The notes under the pieces were generated by a model. That model had not been told where the DNA came from. It made no database searches and saw only the letters and a program-made list of their open reading frames with translations. A program made the position numbers and the translations under genes. Below, piece by piece: positions 15,091 through 17,486 of a stretch of 17,486 nucleotides of DNA (its first letter is position 1; the number at the start of each line of letters is the position of its first letter). The stretch comes from Thermoplasmata archaeon (GTDB taxonomy: Archaea; Thermoplasmatota; Thermoplasmata; B31-G17): assembly GCA_003649915.1 (NCBI GenBank), contig QMTG01000008.1, positions 1-17,486 on the forward strand, read 5' to 3'.

Positions 15091-16664
15091 TGTTACGAGA
15101 TTGTATGATTGGGCTGATAATTGTGGGGATGGTTGCAAGAGTTGGGGCTGAAAGCGATATAAGGAGGGCAAATGAGTATTTTAGGAGGGGGGATTTTACA
15201 GAGGCATTGCGTTGGTATAAGGAGGCAGTTAAGAAAAATCCAAAAAATGAGATTGTGTGGAACAATATAGGCGTTATATTGAGAAAACTCGGCAGATATG
15301 ATGAAGCCCTCAAGAGTTTTGATAGAGCGCTGAAGATAAATGATAAGTATGTTGAAGCCTTAGTAAATAAGGCGCTGTGTCTTGGAAAAATGGGCAAGTA
15401 TCGTGAGGCAATATCAACAATAAATGACGCATTAAAGCTCGACCCCCGTAATAAGAGCATCCTTCTAAACAAGGGTAACATACTAGTAACAATGGGCAGG
15501 TACGATGATGGTATAAAGTACTACGATTATGTTATCAAGATTGATGAGAAAGACATAAGGGCATGGAACAATAAAGGCAGGGTTTTGATAGAGATGGGCA
15601 GGTACAATGACGCGCTGAAATGCCTTGACCGCGCCTGTGAAATTGCCCCTAATCTTCCAGAGGTATGGTATAACAAGGCAAAGGCATTGTACAATCTCGA
15701 AAAATACTACGATGCAATTAACGCCTTGGAGAGGGCTTTAGAACTGAGACCAAATTACGATGCTGCAAAGAGGATGCTGGAAGACGTGCAAAGGCAGATG
15801 GAAATGGCAGAGCACTTACTCGGAAGGAGGGTGGAAGAAAAGGTGGAGACTGCTGAAGGAGAAAAAAACAAGAAAAAGGAGCGCAGAGTATCAGGTCTTG
15901 TTAAAGGCATAAAAATACCAACGGAAGCGGAGATAGAGGCATCTAATGTTGCAGAAGTACCGTCTGGGGAAGAAGCAGTTGTTGAGTTCGACTACCAAGA
16001 AGCTTTGTCTGCAGGAGAGGATTTGTTGAAGAAAAACATGGTTGAAGAGGCACTCAAAAAATTCAAGGACGCAGCCTCTCTACGCCCGGACAGGGATAAG
16101 CCTTGGTATATGATGGGGATAGCACTTTATAAAATGGGGAGAAGAGAGGACGCCCTAGACGCATTTGGGCAGGCTATAAAGATAAATCCCCAATCACCAG
16201 ATTTGTGGCTTGTTCTTGGAAGAACGTTTGAAGATATGGAAAAATTTGATGAGGCGATAAAGTGCTACAAAAAAGTTCTTGGAATTGACGAAAGAAACAT
16301 TGATGCGCTGTATGCCCTTGGTGCTCTGTATTCGGATGGGGGTAAGAGCGAGGAAGCATTGGAGATTTATAAGAAAATAGTTGCAATTGACGAGAACGAG
16401 ATCGACGCGTGGTATGAAATGGGAGTAACATATATGGATATTGGCAACTACGAAAAGGCTATAGAGTGCTTTGATAGGGTGCTCGAACACGAAGAGGACG
16501 TTGATGCAATGTTTGAGAAGGCAAATGTCCTTCTTGCTATGAAAAAATTCAAAGAGGCCATCACCTTATATGACCGCGTTCTCGAGATCGACCCAGAGTT
16601 TGAAGACGCAAAGAAGAACAGAGAGATATGCGAGAAATTAATGAAGAAAAAGAAAAAGGCATAA
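15090..16664 (+). CDS. Exported TPR protein with two blocks of six repeats
   Basis: This is a protein-binding scaffold of 524 residues built from twelve 34-residue tetratricopeptide repeats. Six span about 20-222 and six about 301-505. Each shows the W/A-x-x-x-G, A, Y/F-x-x-A and P pattern (for example WNNIGVILRKLGRYDEALKS). Between the blocks is a charged linker (about 224-300) rich in Lys, Glu and Arg. The tail ends KKKKKA. The N-terminus MLRDCMIGLIIVGMVARVGA looks like a signal peptide ending near VGA-ES, so the protein may lie outside the membrane or be anchored there. The start is uncertain: ATG 15090 or ATG 15105, neither with an SD. Upstream in-frame methionines lie inside pdaD and are unlikely. 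The partner is unknown. Confidence 0.9.
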   Translation: MLRDCMIGLIIVGMVARVGAESDIRRANEYFRRGDFTEALRWYKEAVKKNPKNEIVWNNIGVILRKLGRYDEALKSFDRALKINDKYVEALVNKALCLGKMGKYREAISTINDALKLDPRNKSILLNKGNILVTMGRYDDGIKYYDYVIKIDEKDIRAWNNKGRVLIEMGRYNDALKCLDRACEIAPNLPEVWYNKAKALYNLEKYYDAINALERALELRPNYDAAKRMLEDVQRQMEMAEHLLGRRVEEKVETAEGEKNKKKERRVSGLVKGIKIPTEAEIEASNVAEVPSGEEAVVEFDYQEALSAGEDLLKKNMVEEALKKFKDAASLRPDRDKPWYMMGIALYKMGRREDALDAFGQAIKINPQSPDLWLVLGRTFEDMEKFDEAIKCYKKVLGIDERNIDALYALGALYSDGGKSEEALEIYKKIVAIDENEIDAWYEMGVTYMDIGNYEKAIECFDRVLEHEEDVDAMFEKANVLLAMKKFKEAITLYDRVLEIDPEFEDAKKNREICEKLMKKKKKA

Positions 16665-16745
16665 TGGTTTAGAAACAAATTGCACGTGGTAATCGGTGCA
16701 TCATGCAAGATTGTTGTATACCTCTTACTTTTTATTCACGCTTTT
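16665..16745. terminator. Convergent intergenic region with T-tracts
   Basis: The 81 bases between the TPR gene and trmY hold T-tracts on the plus strand (near 16728-16733 and 16742-16747). They also hold a weak stem, TGCAC/GTGCA, around 16681-16700. This fits termination of the TPR-gene transcript. I see no gene here. Confidence 0.4.
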
Positions 16746-17351
16746 TTACACTCTCCTTCTATCAAGTTCGTTATGGACAAGTATTATACAGTGATCTGTA
16801 TGCAGGCTTAGCGGAGAAACGCTCACAATCTCCTTAGCATATTTTAGCACAACTTTCTCTTCCTCTTCACTAAAATTAAGATGGTCACTCAGCACGAACA
16901 CGGGATTTTCTTCAATTTCCAAAAACATCAAATCCTTCCCATCTTCTCTCATATAATACACTGTCCTGCCTTCAAGGCTCTTAAGGACGTCAGAAAGACC
17001 CATGCAGGAAATATAAACCCCAGGGGATGCGCATATTTCCCTGCCTCCCCCTCCCCCATCCCTCCACACTCTCAACGCATTTCTCACGAGAGCTGCTGTG
17101 CTCCTCTCATCTGGGTTGAGGTACCTAAGTTCTTTACCAGCAAACCTGATTGTTTTTGGCGGGTTCGGTGGACCCAGCATAATTAGGTAAAGTTCTGTAT
17201 CTCTCCTTATATCATGGGAAAGGAAAAACGCAGAGTTAACACATCTAAGCAAAACGTCAAGCCTGCCCGTGGAGCCTGCGAGATCGTTCAAATTGAAGTC
17301 AGGCGATGTTATAACCCTATGACCAACAACAACAAACGTTCTCACAGCCAT
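16746..17351 (-). CDS. trmY: tRNA (pseudouridine54-N1)-methyltransferase
   Basis: This SPOUT-class methyltransferase uses SAM to make N1-methylpseudouridine at position 54 in the T-loop of archaeal tRNAs. The 201-residue protein starts AVRTFVVVGHRVITSPDFNL, contains LIMLGPPNPPKTIRF and the acidic centre YLNPDERS, and ends in SLHTDHCIILVHNELDRRRV. These are the family's conserved N- and C-terminal segments. I chose ATG 17351: a reading frame with 27 more codons exists upstream, but it overlaps another gene end and looks non-coding. TGTGAT upstream, within the preceding stop codons, could act as a ribosome site, so translation may be coupled to the upstream gene. A run of five glycines (WRDGGGGGRE) is an unusual loop insertion. 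Confidence 0.93.
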   Translation of the reverse strand: MAVRTFVVVGHRVITSPDFNLNDLAGSTGRLDVLLRCVNSAFFLSHDIRRDTELYLIMLGPPNPPKTIRFAGKELRYLNPDERSTAALVRNALRVWRDGGGGGREICASPGVYISCMGLSDVLKSLEGRTVYYMREDGKDLMFLEIEENPVFVLSDHLNFSEEEEKVVLKYAKEIVSVSPLSLHTDHCIILVHNELDRRRV

Positions 17352-17355
17352 TTCA

Positions 17356-17486
17356 TCACATCCTTTCCAGTTTAACAGGAGCATCGTGTGCCAGATTTTC
17401 AACAACGTGGCACAGGTCTGACAGGTCTGCAACGAAATCCCCGCTAAGATTTTTTGCCATGATTACACACACCATGTGCTCGATAC
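17356..17486 (-). CDS. C-terminal fragment of an unrecognised gene at the window edge
   Basis: The minus-strand frame is open from the window edge to a TGA at 17356-17358, followed in frame by a second TGA. The last 43 residues include IEHMVCVIMAKN, SGDFVADLSDLCHVVENLA and the ending VKLERM. The stop is four bases from the trmY ATG, the spacing of an operon, which supports it being real. I do not recognise the family from this tail alone. Confidence 0.65.
   Translation of the reverse strand, partial: IEHMVCVIMAKNLSGDFVADLSDLCHVVENLAHDAPVKLERM

Noticed and set aside
17411..17429. Tandem ACAGGTCTG repeat
   Set aside because: Only two copies, inside a coding frame (DLSDLC), with no flanking structure; no sign of an attachment site or CRISPR.
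17352..17432. Upstream extension of trmY by 27 codons
   Set aside because: The extension is in another frame of the neighbouring gene end, looks non-protein-like, and precedes the conserved family start AVRTFVVVGHRV.
1..17486. Mobile element, CRISPR array or defence island
   Set aside because: No transposase, integrase, terminal inverted repeats, spaced direct repeats or nuclease-helicase clusters were seen; the Toprim protein is a small stand-alone family and not an OLD-type defence nuclease.

Overview
This window is archaeal, most likely euryarchaeal. The support is a uL18e-uL13-uS9-RpoN gene order, an archaeal-type PheS, a pyruvoyl-dependent arginine decarboxylase, the tRNA pseudouridine-54 methyltransferase TrmY, a tRNA gene without an encoded CCA, and TATA-box promoters with either leaderless starts or GGTGAT/GAGGTG-type Shine-Dalgarno (SD) sites. 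Proteins are rich in Lys, Glu and Ile and codons favour ATA, AGG and AGA. That would fit a thermophilic member of Thermoplasmatota or a related lineage, but this placement is inference. No stretch longer than 300 bases lacks a gene. I see no transposon, CRISPR array or phage gene.

Layout. Positions 1-1170 hold the 3' part of pheS (+). It meets, tail to tail with a 29-base overlap, a minus-strand cluster of three genes read from 3026 down to 1142: a cysteine-rich DUF167 protein, a small Toprim protein (UPF0292 type) and an unrecognised membrane protein. A 97-base divergent promoter region separates this cluster from a 5.3-kb gene (3124-8424, +) for a 1766-residue exported protein. That protein has an N-terminal membrane anchor, Ig-like repeats and long amphipathic helices. 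From 8512 to 10144 the minus strand carries the information-processing cluster rpl18e-rplM-rpsI-rpoN, followed by tRNA-Pro(GGG).

A 146-base divergent region (10145-10290) leads to the plus-strand genes sucC-sucD (succinyl-CoA ligase), a long membrane M48 metalloprotease and a small basic coiled-coil protein. A 49-codon minus-strand gene with its own TATA box and SD lies at 14192-14341. It is divergent from pdaD (14473-15048). After pdaD come a predicted exported protein with twelve TPR repeats (+) and, convergent to it, trmY (-). The tail of one more minus-strand gene runs off the right edge.

How the genes work together. The ribosomal/RNA polymerase cluster, pheS, tRNA-Pro and trmY serve translation and transcription. 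sucCD serves central carbon metabolism, and pdaD makes agmatine for polyamines. The giant surface protein, the M48 protease and the TPR protein all act at the envelope and are the least-understood part of the window. The other poorly understood items are the DUF167/Toprim/membrane trio and the two tiny proteins around 14 kb. I found no clear multi-gene defence or mobile system. The best candidates for undescribed biology are the giant protein, the short gene at 14192-14341, and the inverted repeats at the pdaD and TPR-gene promoters.
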